Shown one piece after another: positions 16,190 to 24,652 of a DNA stretch of 64,000 nucleotides. Position 1 is the first letter of the stretch. Each line of letters starts with the position of its first letter. Source of the stretch: an uncultured Prochlorococcus sp. (GTDB lineage: Bacteria > Cyanobacteriota > Cyanobacteriia > PCC-6307 > Cyanobiaceae). The translations under genes were made by a program, and so were the position numbers. Location: NCBI RefSeq assembly GCF_902616385.1, contig NZ_CACMSM010000009.1:1-64000 (forward strand), read 5' to 3'. Below the pieces are notes generated by a model. The model did no database searches. It saw only the letters and a list, made by a program, of their open reading frames with translations, and was not told the DNA's origin.

Positions 16190-16627
16190 TTAGTTTATTA
16201 ATATTTGATATGTTTTTTCTTTTTGTCTACTTTTTTTCAATTCGCCACGTTTTTTCTTAACCTCAACTCTTTTCTTTTGTGATGCTTTAGTGGGTTGTGT
16301 AGATTGTCTTAATTTAAATGGTTTATTTAAAGCATTTTTTATGATTGAACTAAATTTCATTAAAGCTAGCTGCCTATTTAATAATTGATTTCTGTGTTCT
16401 TGAACCGCTAAACGTAAGCTATTATTCACTAATTTGTTTTTCAAGTTTCTCTTAAGAATCTCTTTCTGATAATCATTTAATACTTTGGAATCTTCTAAAT
16501 TAAAAATAATCTCTACTCTACTTTCAATTTTATTTACATTTTGTCCACCAGGACCGGAGGATCTGGAAAATCGCCACTTAATTTCTTTGGATGGGATTAC
16601 TAATGTTTTAGTAATTTTTAAATCCAT
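16190..16627 (-). CDS. arfB: Alternative ribosome-rescue peptidyl-tRNA hydrolase (ArfB/YaeJ)
   Basis: 145 residues. The GGQ motif of class I release factors is seen as SRSSGPGGQNVNKIESRVE (about residues 21-39), with no codon-recognition domain. The C-terminal third is a basic tail (RVEVKKKRGELKKSRQKEK), as in ArfB, which inserts it in the empty mRNA channel of stalled ribosomes and hydrolyses peptidyl-tRNA. Length and order are normal. Confidence 0.93.
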   Translation of the reverse strand: MDLKITKTLVIPSKEIKWRFSRSSGPGGQNVNKIESRVEIIFNLEDSKVLNDYQKEILKRNLKNKLVNNSLRLAVQEHRNQLLNRQLALMKFSSIIKNALNKPFKLRQSTQPTKASQKKRVEVKKKRGELKKSRQKEKTYQILIN

Positions 16628-16699
16628 TTTTAGTTCTTTTTGATTTAGGTCTTTAGGATCATCTCCTTAATACTTTAAAACATACCTTAAAATTCGATC

Positions 16700-16775
16700 G
16701 GTAAATACTGGGCGGTTAAGTTAGGTAAACCGAAATTCGGTGTATTTGCCGTATCAATATCTTCGGTATTTATCC
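16700..16775 (+). promoter_or_regulatory. Structured leader with alternative helices upstream of the gene at 16832
   Basis: GGTAAATAC (16700-16708) can pair with GTATTTGCC (16742-16750), enclosing the inverted repeat ACCGAA-A-TTCGGT (16729-16741). The same left arm can also pair, with one bulge, with GTATTTATCC (16766-16775). Such competing pairings are typical of leader switches, but it could equally be a DNA operator with repeated GGTAAA/GTATTT words. Confidence 0.35.
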
Positions 16776-16831
16776 TTTCATATTTCGAAGAATTATCAGA
16801 TATTGAATTTGTACTAATTCAAAGGTCACTT

Positions 16832-17068
16832 ATGTATTCAATGTTTGATCTTCTTTTTGAAACACCTTCATATCGCCCAGTATATGTTATTTCCGATAGT
16901 GAAATGAAGGAGTTAAAGAAAAACCAACATCAAGAAGAGCTTGATGAAATTACAAAACAAAAAGTAAGACTTGAAGATGCTTTTAAAGCTCAACTAAAAC
17001 ATCTTGAAGAGAGAGAAAAAGAAGTTAAAAAAGAACTTAAATTATTCTCAGCCTCAAAAGATAAATAA
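16832..17068 (+). CDS. Coiled-coil hypothetical protein (78 aa)
   Basis: N-terminal 24 residues are hydrophobic/aromatic (MYSMFDLLFETPSYRPVYV), reminiscent of the start of small heat-shock proteins, but no alpha-crystallin domain follows. Residues 27-75 are a charged heptad-like helix (EELDEITKQKVRLEDAFKAQ...). It ends at a clear terminator and is preceded by a structured leader. Function unknown. Confidence 0.65.
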   Translation: MYSMFDLLFETPSYRPVYVISDSEMKELKKNQHQEELDEITKQKVRLEDAFKAQLKHLEEREKEVKKELKLFSASKDK

Positions 17069-17096
17069 TTTATTTTTAGAGAAATTACTTTTTTCC

Positions 17097-17122
17097 AAAG
17101 ACGGTTAAAAACCGTCTTTTTT
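17097..17122 (+). terminator. Intrinsic terminator
   Basis: Stem AAAGACGGTT/AACCGTCTTT with a 3-base loop and T-run, 29 bases after the stop codon at 17068. Confidence 0.9.
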
Positions 17123-17188
17123 AATTTTTATAGTTTTAAGGTATCTATTAAATCCACAGATTTTAAAAATATTTTCCATAATTAAAAA

Positions 17189-17293
17189 ATGAACAATAAT
17201 AAAGAAAAAATACGAATGTTTTTACCCTTTAGTTGGGTAATTTGTGCAGCAATATCTTTTGCTTATATTAATTCACATTTAATAAATACCTAA
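17189..17293 (+). CDS. Membrane microprotein (34 aa)
   Basis: MNNNKEKIRM followed by one hydrophobic helix (FLPFSWVICAAISFAYI). Five bases separate it from the next gene, also a membrane protein, so an operon is likely. Not recognised. Confidence 0.5.
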   Translation: MNNNKEKIRMFLPFSWVICAAISFAYINSHLINT

Positions 17294-17298
17294 CATAG

Positions 17299-17643
17299 AT
17301 GTCTTATCCCTCAAGAGACGAAATACTTGCATCTTCAAAAGGTTGGTTAGCCTCTTTTTTAAATTTTCTTCCTGGTTTAGGATCGGGTTACATATATCAA
17401 AGAAGATGGAAACCCTATTTTTTTACCATCACTGCTATTAGTGCATGGTTCGCTCTAGGTTTTTTTTTACAAGGAGATTCAGAACCCTCTCAAAGTGAAC
17501 AAATAATTGGAATTTCTGGTCTTTTTTTTATATCAATAGTTACAGTTATTGAAGCCAACTTGGCTTACAAAAAAGCAAGTAATAAAACAAAAGCTGAAAA
17601 AGAGAAAATAAGTTCATCTGAAAAAAAAGGATGGTTTAAATAA
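17299..17643 (+). CDS. Conserved-looking membrane protein (114 aa)
   Basis: Soluble head (MSYPSRDEILASSKGW), then hydrophobic segments at about 17-35, 42-56 and 66-86. GLGSGYIYQRRWKPY is reminiscent of TM2-type glycine/Tyr motifs. A lysine-rich tail follows (residues 90-114). Family not certain; a small inner-membrane protein. Confidence 0.65.
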   Translation: MSYPSRDEILASSKGWLASFLNFLPGLGSGYIYQRRWKPYFFTITAISAWFALGFFLQGDSEPSQSEQIIGISGLFFISIVTVIEANLAYKKASNKTKAEKEKISSSEKKGWFK

Positions 17644-17744
17644 TTCAAAAAATTAGATCTAAAAAAATATTTTAATTAGTTCTCAGTTTCTTAATTTAAA
17701 TAAAAAATTACCATAAATGATTTTTAAATAATTAAAAATTTCTT

Positions 17745-18017
17745 TTAGTTATAAAAAAATAAAATTTCCTTTTCTTTAAGACCTTCCCATCCCGAGTCTA
17801 TTAATAATTGATTCAATGTTTCTTTATCAAAATGCTTAGAACCCGTTTTGACGCATCTATTCCTCATTGATTTTTTTACACCACTCCTTTGTCTTTTATT
17901 TTCCTCATCCATAATTCTATTGTATAGATCTAGCATTTTTTGAGGGATTGGAGTACCGTCAAGATCCACTCCATTCTGAATAGCAAGATCGACTGCCTGC
18001 ATTCCCATTTTCTTCAT
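17745..18017 (-). CDS. Small basic hypothetical protein (90 aa)
   Basis: Soluble, no signal. Residues 1-35 form an amphipathic helix (MGMQAVDLAIQNGVDLDG, IPQKMLDLYNRIMDEE), then a basic stretch (KRQRSGVKKSMRNRCVKTGSKHF). I do not recognise it. It is followed across 69 bases by bcp in the same orientation but upstream of it, so co-transcription with bcp as first gene is possible. Confidence 0.55.
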   Translation of the reverse strand: MKKMGMQAVDLAIQNGVDLDGTPIPQKMLDLYNRIMDEENKRQRSGVKKSMRNRCVKTGSKHFDKETLNQLLIDSGWEGLKEKEILFFYN

Positions 18018-18086
18018 ATATTAAAAAAAAGCTGAAACTATAATAAAACAAAACTTATTAATCTAAAAATTCTTTGAATAATAATT

Positions 18087-18536
18087 TTATTGATTTTGAA
18101 TTTCCTTAAGTACTCTAATAGCCTCTTTAATATGTTCAGGACCATTCAATAAATCTCTAAAAATATGCCTAACTGTCCCTTTGCGATCAATAACGTAAGT
18201 TACCCTACCATCCATAAAACCTAAAACTTTAGGAACTTTAAAAGTTTTCCTAAGAGCGTCATTCTTATCACAAAGTAATGGATATTGTAATTTATTTTTA
18301 TTGGCAAATGCTAAATGACTTGAGGTACTTCCATTACTTACTCCCCAAACTTGTGCACCTAATACTTTAAATAAGTCATATTTATCTCTAAATCCGCAAA
18401 CTTCTATAGTGCAACCCGGAGTATCATCTTTTGGATAAAAGAACAACACGAGGGGATTTTTTAATCCCTTATTTGATCTTTTAACTCCATTTTGATCCAG
18501 TAAAGAAAATTCTGGAATTTTATCTCCAATCTTCAC
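18087..18536 (-). CDS. bcp: Thioredoxin-dependent peroxiredoxin, BCP/PrxQ type
   Basis: 149 residues. It reduces hydrogen and organic peroxides in the cytoplasm using thioredoxin. The PrxQ motif DDTPGCTIEVCGFRDKY (about residues 37-53) carries the peroxidatic and resolving cysteines five residues apart; FYPKDDTPGC precedes it in the usual context. TYVIDRKGTVRHIF near the end is also conserved. Intact and of normal length. Confidence 0.95.
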   Translation of the reverse strand: MKIGDKIPEFSLLDQNGVKRSNKGLKNPLVLFFYPKDDTPGCTIEVCGFRDKYDLFKVLGAQVWGVSNGSTSSHLAFANKNKLQYPLLCDKNDALRKTFKVPKVLGFMDGRVTYVIDRKGTVRHIFRDLLNGPEHIKEAIRVLKEIQNQ

Positions 18537-18685
18537 AATGATTCTTATAAAGTTCCATATTAGAGGTTAATATGTTTTTTTTGTGGCCTTAAAGCAAATA
18601 ACTGATATTAAAGTCAGTTTTTTTGTTTTAAAAGATACTAAAAAATTATCGAAATAAACTAGGGTGAATTTATTAATTCAATAAT

Positions 18686-18820
18686 ATGGAATTAATAATT
18701 TATATTATTTTATTTCTTATTCTTTTTTTGGGAGTTATTTTTAACTTAAAAATAACTAATTTTAAAAAAGTTAAAGAAATACGAAACAAAGCTAAAGATT
18801 ATTCAAAAAAGAATAATTAA
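18686..18820 (+). CDS. Membrane microprotein (44 aa)
   Basis: A hydrophobic N-terminal helix (MELIIYIILFLILFLGVIF) then a basic amphipathic tail (NFKKVKEIRNKAKDYSKKNN). Resembles a small tail-cytoplasmic anchor protein. Convergent with the gene at 18837. Unrecognised. Confidence 0.5.
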   Translation: MELIIYIILFLILFLGVIFNLKITNFKKVKEIRNKAKDYSKKNN

Positions 18821-18836
18821 ATATGTATTGCTAAGA

Positions 18837-19076
18837 TTAAAATTCAATTTTTTCATTTGGAGTAAATACTGAGCAATATTTTTTTACTAGGTCCTTTGGC
18901 TGACTAGTGGAAGAATTCGTTAATTTTAATTTTAGTTTTTCTATAGCCTCATTAGCATTAATCTCACCGAGTCGATATCTTGCACACGTATCCAATACTT
19001 TAAACATTTTTGTAGTAACAGCTTCTGCTGGATAAATTAAAAAAGAAAGGTAAAAAACAAAAAATAGGTACTTCAT
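18837..19076 (-). CDS. Secreted small hypothetical protein (79 aa)
   Basis: Signal peptide MKYLFFVFYLSFLIYPAEA cleaved near residue 19. The mature part (about 60 residues) has two cysteines (DTCARYR and KYCSVF) spaced for a disulfide and a helical middle (EINANEAIEKLKLKL). The pattern resembles the secreted protein at 4323-4640, also a small two-Cys helical protein. Function unknown. Confidence 0.65.
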   Translation of the reverse strand: MKYLFFVFYLSFLIYPAEAVTTKMFKVLDTCARYRLGEINANEAIEKLKLKLTNSSTSQPKDLVKKYCSVFTPNEKIEF

Positions 19077-19258
19077 TTTTTTTTTAAAATAGTAAATATT
19101 TAGCGAATAGTTTCAATAATTTAGAAAAAAATTAATTTAGAAAAAAATTTAAATATAATAGAAAAACCTAATTTGAGCAGAATCTAGTATTTCTATAAGA
19201 ACAATAATAAAAGAAATTAATATAAAATAAGTGATAGTAATAAATAATCTCGGTGAAA

Positions 19259-19396
19259 ATGAGAAAATTAATAGATAAACATAAAACTCTTATAAATTGG
19301 TACCAAAAAAAATTCAAATTGAGTAATTATCAATTACTTTGGTTAGTTTTCTTTAAAGGAGTATTAATAACAATAATATTTTTCAAAATTTTTTAA
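19259..19396 (+). CDS. Membrane microprotein (45 aa)
   Basis: Basic N-terminal half (MRKLIDKHKTLINWYQKKFK), then one hydrophobic helix to the C-terminus (LLWLVFFKGVLITIIFFKIF). Not recognised. Confidence 0.45.
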   Translation: MRKLIDKHKTLINWYQKKFKLSNYQLLWLVFFKGVLITIIFFKIF

Positions 19397-19485
19397 TATT
19401 AAAAACCTTTTCTAAGAATGAAATTTTCACATGATTTGACTATATTTAATAGTAGATTTTCTAATAAGTTAAATAGTTATCAGTT

Positions 19486-19752
19486 ATGAATATTTTTGGT
19501 GTAGGTTTGCCTGAAGTTACTGTAATACTCATCTTAGCTCTTTTAATTTTTGGTCCAAAAAAGCTTCCAGAATTAGGGAAACAGCTTGGTAAAACTTTGA
19601 AAAGTCTTAAAAAAGCGTCGAATGAATTTCAAAATGAAATCGATCAAGTTATAAACGAAGAAGATAAAGATGAATCTCCTAAATCTATAGAAAGCAGTCA
19701 AACAAATGAAATTAATCAAGAAAAAATAGATTCAGAAAACAGCAAAAAATAA
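19486..19752 (+). CDS. tatA: Sec-independent twin-arginine translocase subunit TatA
   Basis: 88 residues. Short N-terminal membrane helix (LPEVTVILILALLIFG), hinge GPKKLPELG, amphipathic helix KQLGKTLKSLKKASNEF and an acidic tail, the exact TatA/E order. It forms the pore complex with TatC (not in this window). Four bases before the next conserved gene, so co-transcription is likely. Confidence 0.95.
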   Translation: MNIFGVGLPEVTVILILALLIFGPKKLPELGKQLGKTLKSLKKASNEFQNEIDQVINEEDKDESPKSIESSQTNEINQEKIDSENSKK

Positions 19753-19756
19753 TATC

Positions 19757-20149
19757 TTGGATAGGCCCATAACCCCCATAGACGAATTTGAAAGAGCATT
19801 ATATAAAGCAGCTCTTACTAAAGAAGAATATGAATTGATAGACTACATCCGCTATACAAGTGTTTTTACACAACCTAGTCTTATTAAAGATTTAAAAAGG
19901 CCATCAAAACCTCCTCTTTTGTCAGTTCTATGTCAAATTTGCAGAAAAATTGGGTCGGAGATGCCAGATCATTTCAAAAAAGTAATTGAGTGGTCAATTG
20001 AAATAAGTGATCACAATACAAAATGGGATGCTCATTTAATTTGTGCAGAAGCATTAAATATAGACAAAATCCCATTAAGTCCTATTCATGGAACAACTTT
20101 ATTTGATGTTCTTGTTGTACACAAAGAATTATTTCTTGGCTTTGATTGA
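19757..20149 (+). CDS. Conserved-looking hypothetical protein (130 aa)
   Basis: TTG start just 4 bases after tatA. Soluble, helical, no signal: IDEFERALYKAALTKEEYELIDYIRYTS..., with ICRKIGSEMPDHFKKVIEWS in the middle. Well-formed composition and tight spacing to tatA suggest a real cotranscribed gene. I do not recognise the family. Confidence 0.7.
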   Translation: MDRPITPIDEFERALYKAALTKEEYELIDYIRYTSVFTQPSLIKDLKRPSKPPLLSVLCQICRKIGSEMPDHFKKVIEWSIEISDHNTKWDAHLICAEALNIDKIPLSPIHGTTLFDVLVVHKELFLGFD

Positions 20150-20160
20150 ATTGAATTAAA

Positions 20161-20478
20161 TTAATCATCTAAAGGCACAGAATCAGTATCTATAACTTCC
20201 GAATCATCATACTTATTTATTTTATTTTCAATCCAGTTATTTATATAACTAACTAGAGGCAATGAACCTCTAAAAATAAAAATAGAGGTAGGCAAAGCGC
20301 TTAATAATCCGACTACAGGACTTTTAAAAAGTAATCTTCCTGCTTTTATGTTAAATAAAATAATAAGCGCTGAGGGGACTATAACTTTAACTACTGTTTT
20401 GAGCGCCTCAAGCCAACCAACACGATATATCCACCATATTAAAATTATGCCAACTATATATAGGAATAAGTAAGTCAT
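20161..20478 (-). CDS. Membrane hypothetical protein (105 aa)
   Basis: Two to three hydrophobic segments (about residues 2-18, 30-46, 55-75) and an acidic C-terminal tail (YDDSEVIDTDSVPLDD). Convergent with the gene at 19757. Not recognised. Confidence 0.6.
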   Translation of the reverse strand: MTYLFLYIVGIILIWWIYRVGWLEALKTVVKVIVPSALIILFNIKAGRLLFKSPVVGLLSALPTSIFIFRGSLPLVSYINNWIENKINKYDDSEVIDTDSVPLDD

Positions 20479-20565
20479 AAAAATAGTATAATGATTATCT
20501 ATTTATCTTGTTCTTACTAAGAAAAAGATTTTATAAATTTCTTTTACATCAATCAAATTCTAGTA

Positions 20566-20781
20566 ATGAGTTTTTCTGAAATAAGAAAATTTTTAATCAA
20601 GATGCAATCTGATGAAGAATTAAAAAAGCAGGTTACAACATCCTCTACAGCGGATGATGTAGCCCTAATTGGTCAACGCTTAGGTTATGACTTTTCCGGA
20701 GATGATCTCTTAAGATTTAATGGACAAAAAGTTGATAAAGTTACCGTAAGAAAGGTAGATCATCCAGGAGAATATCACTAA
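20566..20781 (+). CDS. Nif11-domain protein (71 aa)
   Basis: The first ~45 residues match the Nif11/nitrile-hydratase-like leader fold: MSFSEIRKFLIKMQSDEELKKQV, then A-D-D-V-A-L-I-G-Q-R-L-G-Y-D-F. Prochlorosin precursors use such leaders, but here the C-terminus has no cysteine and no double-Gly cleavage site, so it is probably a stand-alone Nif11 protein. Convergent with the gene at 20783. Confidence 0.85.
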   Translation: MSFSEIRKFLIKMQSDEELKKQVTTSSTADDVALIGQRLGYDFSGDDLLRFNGQKVDKVTVRKVDHPGEYH

Positions 20782-20782
20782 A

Positions 20783-21268
20783 TTAAGACTTAACCCATAT
20801 TGCAAGCCCTCCGCCCCTTCCTCGAGCACATAACCAATTATCTTTAGTGCTAATTCCTACAAGAGAGAAAAAAGGCATTTTTTTTTCTTCTGGTTTTTTT
20901 AATTCCTTATTAAATACTGGAAAACTACTAATACTAATTTTCAATTTTTCAAAATAAAAAGCCAATAAAGGTCTAAGCCCTTTTAATTCTGCACTGCCTA
21001 TAAAAGTAATATTTAATAATCCGAAATTAATTGAATTTATTATTTCATAATTTATTTGATCTTCTTTATTTTTACTTTTTAATTCGAGTCTTGCCGACAA
21101 TACTTGGAGAATAGAACTGGGTATATTTTTGATTTCATTTGACTCCTTTCCCCATACATACTTAAACTTCCATATTCCTAACAATTCCTCATATAAAATT
21201 CCGCTACCGTTTTTTTGAGAATTTTTTTCTAAAAGTTTTATCTCATTAATATCAGGAAATTTTTTCAT
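20783..21268 (-). CDS. Conserved hypothetical protein, possibly PAP/fibrillin-like (161 aa)
   Basis: Start at ATG 21268 chosen over a TTG eight codons upstream. ELLGIWKFKYVWG near residue 30 and the C-terminal ICTK-like MPFFSLVGISTKDNWLCARGRGGGLAIWVKS resemble the beginning and end of lipocalin-like PAP/fibrillin proteins of cyanobacteria, which act at thylakoids. The match is by pattern memory only. Confidence 0.6.
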   Translation of the reverse strand: MKKFPDINEIKLLEKNSQKNGSGILYEELLGIWKFKYVWGKESNEIKNIPSSILQVLSARLELKSKNKEDQINYEIINSINFGLLNITFIGSAELKGLRPLLAFYFEKLKISISSFPVFNKELKKPEEKKMPFFSLVGISTKDNWLCARGRGGGLAIWVKS

Positions 21269-21441
21269 AATAGATTCTAATCTAAGTATCAAATACTAAG
21301 ATAACTTTATAAAAAATGTTCTTAGTTAAAAATATCTCTAAAAAGATTTCTTTATTTCAAAATATTTCCAAAAAAAATAATTTCATGGCACACATAAGGA
21401 ACAATATCTCGTTAATATGTTTACATAAAGTAACTTAATCA

Positions 21442-21552
21442 ATGGATTTTATTTCTAAAAGTCAAGGATACATCCCTCTAAAAGTAGTCCCTTACATATT
21501 TTTCCTAGCTGTTGTACTAAGTATTACAACTTCAACTAATACAATTGTCTAA
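21442..21552 (+). CDS. Membrane microprotein (36 aa)
   Basis: One hydrophobic helix (VVPYIFFLAVVLSITT) after MDFISKSQGYIPLK. It lies 39 bases before the FAD oxidoreductase gene in the same orientation and could be its leader gene. Not recognised. Confidence 0.4.
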   Translation: MDFISKSQGYIPLKVVPYIFFLAVVLSITTSTNTIV

Positions 21553-21591
21553 AACTAATTAGTTTTGAGAGAAGAGTAAAGTAAATATTTA

Positions 21592-23121
21592 ATGGAAAAG
21601 TTCGATGTTGTAATAGTAGGTAGTGGAATAGGGGGATTATGTTGCGGTTCGATTCTCGCTTTATCAGGCAAAAAAGTACTTATATGTGAAGCTCATAGCC
21701 AGCCAGGAGGTGTTGCCCACAGTTTCAGAAGAAATGGTTACACTTTCGAATCAGGTCCTTCATTGTGGAGTGGAATAGGTAAATGGCCGACAACTAATCC
21801 CCTAGGGCAAATTCTTAAATTACTTGATGAAGAAGTTGAACTATTTCAATACAAAGGTTGGCAAGTAATTGTCCCAGAAGGCAATTTTAATCTTGATGTG
21901 GGGCAAGAACCTTTTAAACATACTATTAAAACTTTAAGAGGTGAGAAATCTGTTAAAGAATGGGAATCATTTATTTCCGGAATAAAACCTCTAAGCCAAA
22001 TAATAAATGAAATACCTTTACTCTCATTTTCTCCCGAATCAATAAATTTCTTAGATTTAATAAATTTAACCTCAAAATTTTTACCTAATATCAATCAAAT
22101 ACCAAAAATTAATAAAGGCTTTGGGAATTTAGTAAATAATCATCTTGAGGATCCTTTTCTCAGGAATTGGGTTGATTTATTGAGCTTTTTGATAAGTGGC
22201 ATGTCAATGCATGATACAAATACAGCTGCGATGGCTACTTTATTTAACGAATGGTTTGAACCAAATTCATACCTTGAATACCCCAAAGGAGGTAGTGAAT
22301 CTATCGTAAAAGCTTTAATTAATGGATTTAAAAAAAATGGAGGAGAATTAATTCTTTCTTCGAGAGTAAAGACAATTAACTTCAATAAAAATTTAGCCAC
22401 AGGCATAACTCTGAATAATGGTTCTAGTTATAGTTGTGAATCTGTTGTCACGAATACTGATGTTTGGAATTTAAAAAAGTTAATTCCAAATGAAATTTCA
22501 AAAAAATGGAATACAAAAGTTTTTAACCCTAATAAATGTGATTCTTTCCTTCATATACATCTAGGTTTTGACGCTGATGGTCTTGAAAATTTGCCAATAC
22601 ATGCAATACATGTTGATGAGTGGGAAAAAGGTATAACCGCAGAAAGAAATATAGCGGTATTTTCAATCCCATCTGTTTTAGATAAAAATATGGCCCCTGA
22701 AGGAAAACATGTTCTTCATGGATATACTCCCGCAAATGAACCTTGGGAAATTTGGGAAAACCTAAATCCAAAGGAATTAGAATATAGAAATTTGAAAGAA
22801 GAAAGATGTTCAATATTCCTTAATGCAGTACGAAAATTCATCCCTGATATAGATGAAAGGATTGATTTAAAGATGCTAGGAACCCCAATCACTCATAAAA
22901 AATTCACCAATACCTATTGCGGTAGTTACGGACCTGCATTATCTGCAGCAAAAGGTCTTTTCCCAGGCTGCAAAACTCCAGTGAAAAATTTATTTACTTG
23001 TGGCGCAAGTACATTTCCAGGTATTGGAATTCCTGCTGTTTCAGCAAGTGGCGCTTACGCAGCTGAAAAAATTATTGGTAAAAAAGAGTTTAAAACTCTT
23101 CTTAAGAAAATAAATTTATGA
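21592..23121 (+). CDS. FAD-dependent carotenoid isomerase / saturase-like oxidoreductase
   Basis: 509 residues. N-terminal dinucleotide fold GSGIGGLCCGSILALSGKKVLICE with the GGVAHSFRRNGYTFESGPSLWSG follow-on typical of the CrtI/CrtH/RetSat superfamily. The C-terminal FTCGASTFPGIGIPAVSASG is the conserved FAD/substrate closing motif. It is close to prolycopene isomerase (CrtH) but differs at PSLWSGIG; a role in carotenoid or related isoprenoid metabolism is inferred. Confidence 0.8.
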   Translation: MEKFDVVIVGSGIGGLCCGSILALSGKKVLICEAHSQPGGVAHSFRRNGYTFESGPSLWSGIGKWPTTNPLGQILKLLDEEVELFQYKGWQVIVPEGNFNLDVGQEPFKHTIKTLRGEKSVKEWESFISGIKPLSQIINEIPLLSFSPESINFLDLINLTSKFLPNINQIPKINKGFGNLVNNHLEDPFLRNWVDLLSFLISGMSMHDTNTAAMATLFNEWFEPNSYLEYPKGGSESIVKALINGFKKNGGELILSSRVKTINFNKNLATGITLNNGSSYSCESVVTNTDVWNLKKLIPNEISKKWNTKVFNPNKCDSFLHIHLGFDADGLENLPIHAIHVDEWEKGITAERNIAVFSIPSVLDKNMAPEGKHVLHGYTPANEPWEIWENLNPKELEYRNLKEERCSIFLNAVRKFIPDIDERIDLKMLGTPITHKKFTNTYCGSYGPALSAAKGLFPGCKTPVKNLFTCGASTFPGIGIPAVSASGAYAAEKIIGKKEFKTLLKKINL

Positions 23122-23238
23122 ATCAAGTTATTTTTTATAACTCTACAAATACTTAGTTAAGAAATAAGAATAAAGAAAGCAAAAACGTTCAATAATGATA
23201 ATCTTTATCTGAACATAAACTTAACTTATAGCTCTTAT

Positions 23239-23442
23239 ATGTTTTTCTTATCAATTCCTCAAGCCTGGCATTTAGTTGGCACTTGGTCAGAACAACTTCC
23301 AAACGAGTCAAATCTTATAGGAATGGGCCAAACAGAATTAATGATGACTTTGCATTCAATATTCGTTCCTCTCTTACTTGTAATTTCATATTACCTATTC
23401 AATAGACTTAACAAAAACGAATCAAAGAAAATTAAAGGATGA
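23239..23442 (+). CDS. Small membrane protein (67 aa)
   Basis: One helix near residues 36-58 (MMTLHSIFVPLLLVISYYLF) with a basic tail (NRLNKNESKKIKG). The N-terminus IPQAWHLVGTWSEQLPNESNLIGMGQTELMM looks structured. Convergent with the gene at 23454. Not recognised. Confidence 0.6.
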   Translation: MFFLSIPQAWHLVGTWSEQLPNESNLIGMGQTELMMTLHSIFVPLLLVISYYLFNRLNKNESKKIKG

Positions 23443-23453
23443 TCGTTTAAAGT

Positions 23454-23744
23454 TTATTTAGCTGAACTTCTTCTAACTACTTTTCTGCCTGTAGAAGTAT
23501 CAACTCCGCTTGAATCTTTAGTTTGTGAATTAGATTCAACATTATCAACATCACTTTTATCCATTTCTGCACAAACACCTACTACCATGGCAGCTTGCAT
23601 TTGATCTGGTAAATCTCCAATAGTTAATAAGGCCTTTAAAACTAATTGAAGTCGAGTTTGCCGATCTATTTCAGGTCTTAGTTTTTTTACGGTATTCCAA
23701 AGTTCTTGGGTAACTTCTTTTAAAAGTTCTCGATCAACAGCCAA
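23454..23744 (-). CDS. Conserved hypothetical protein (96 aa)
   Basis: TTG start. Helical, soluble N-terminal 65 residues (ELLKEVTQELWNTVKKLRPEIDRQTRLQLVLKALLTIGDLPDQMQAAMVVGVCAEMD), then a low-complexity Ser/Asp tail ending KVVRRSSAK. The ordered N-terminal part suggests a conserved picocyanobacterial family; I cannot name it. Confidence 0.65.
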   Translation of the reverse strand: MAVDRELLKEVTQELWNTVKKLRPEIDRQTRLQLVLKALLTIGDLPDQMQAAMVVGVCAEMDKSDVDNVESNSQTKDSSGVDTSTGRKVVRRSSAK

Positions 23745-23834
23745 ATTAAATCCTTCTTGTATTTCTACTAATCTAACAAAAAATTGGATCTCGTAAAATA
23801 ATATTCAATAAAAAGATTGTTAGTTAATATTTTT

Positions 23835-24041
23835 CTATCCGAATACGAGTTGCATTTGTTGGTGCAATGCATTCTTCTCTTGCAAAAGTTTATCTTTTTC
23901 AGTCTTTTTTAGAATAAAAGTTCTATAAAATTTTTTTTGAATCTTTATTGGAGTATTTTCAAACTTTACATTTTTACTTATTAGAGAATTCCACTCTTTT
24001 GAATTAAAAGGGGCATAAGGAGAAGATGAAATCACTTTCAT
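23835..24041 (-). CDS. Small basic hypothetical protein (68 aa)
   Basis: MKVISSSPYAPFNSKEWNSLISKN then a basic helix (IKIQKKFYRTFILKKTEKDKLLQEKNALHQQMQLVFG). Soluble. Divergent from the rightward gene at 24344 across a 300-base spacer. Not recognised. Confidence 0.55.
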   Translation of the reverse strand: MKVISSSPYAPFNSKEWNSLISKNVKFENTPIKIQKKFYRTFILKKTEKDKLLQEKNALHQQMQLVFG

Positions 24042-24343
24042 GTCTTAACAATACATCTGTACTAATAATAGTACAGATTTACTATTATGCAACAACTGAG
24101 TCTACTTTTTTTAAATTTTAAAATGTCTTTGAGAATGGATTGATTTTTTTTATCTAATTTGTGGGAATTATAAGTTTGATAAATGAATAAAAGTATCATA
24201 AGTAACTTATTGATCCCTTTTTTTAGTGTCTTAAGACTTTTATTGCTTAAAAACCTCTTAAAATAGTTAATTTGTTGAAATTAACATTGACAAGATATAT
24301 TTAGTAATCCTTCCTATAAAAAGGATAATGAATTAATCGCAAA
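24042..24343. other. Intergenic with small hairpin and one doubtful microgene
   Basis: Holds a perfect 8-base stem GTTAATTT/AAATTAAC near 24265-24285 followed by TTGACA (about 24285-24290), a possible -35 element for the gene at 24344. A 27-codon hydrophobic frame (24183-24266, MNKSIISNLLIPFF...) is possible but unsupported. Confidence 0.35.
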
Positions 24344-24652
24344 ATGCTTCTTAGTAATTCAAAAAGACTAAAAATCCAAGGAATAATTAAAAGAATTGCT
24401 CAAGATAAATCAATTACATTAGAAGAAAGAATATATGTCGAGAAATTTGCACACCATAACTCTACAATTTCTCTTTGGCTGAAAAAAGCTAACAGTTTTA
24501 GAAGGAATGGCACGAAAAATGATGGGGGGATTGATAACCTCTTACAATCATTTGGGATAGATGGACTAGATAAGGAAAATCATTTCAACCCTAATGAAGA
24601 TGATATATCCGATTGGTTTGGCGGTGCTCCTGGTTGGCTAAGGAGAAGCTAG
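24344..24652 (+). CDS. Hypothetical protein (102 aa)
   Basis: Soluble and basic at first (LSNSKRLKIQGIIKRIAQDKSITLEERIYVEKFAHHNSTISLWLKKA), then acidic (FNPNEDDISDWFGGAPGWLRRS). The C-terminal DDISDWFGGAPGWLRRS is distinctive and likely conserved in marine picocyanobacteria. Function unknown. Confidence 0.65.
   Translation: MLLSNSKRLKIQGIIKRIAQDKSITLEERIYVEKFAHHNSTISLWLKKANSFRRNGTKNDGGIDNLLQSFGIDGLDKENHFNPNEDDISDWFGGAPGWLRRS

Noticed and set aside
20566-20781. Possible lanthipeptide (prochlorosin) precursor
   Set aside because: Nif11 leader-like fold is present, but there is no cysteine-containing core peptide, no cleavage motif and no LanM nearby.
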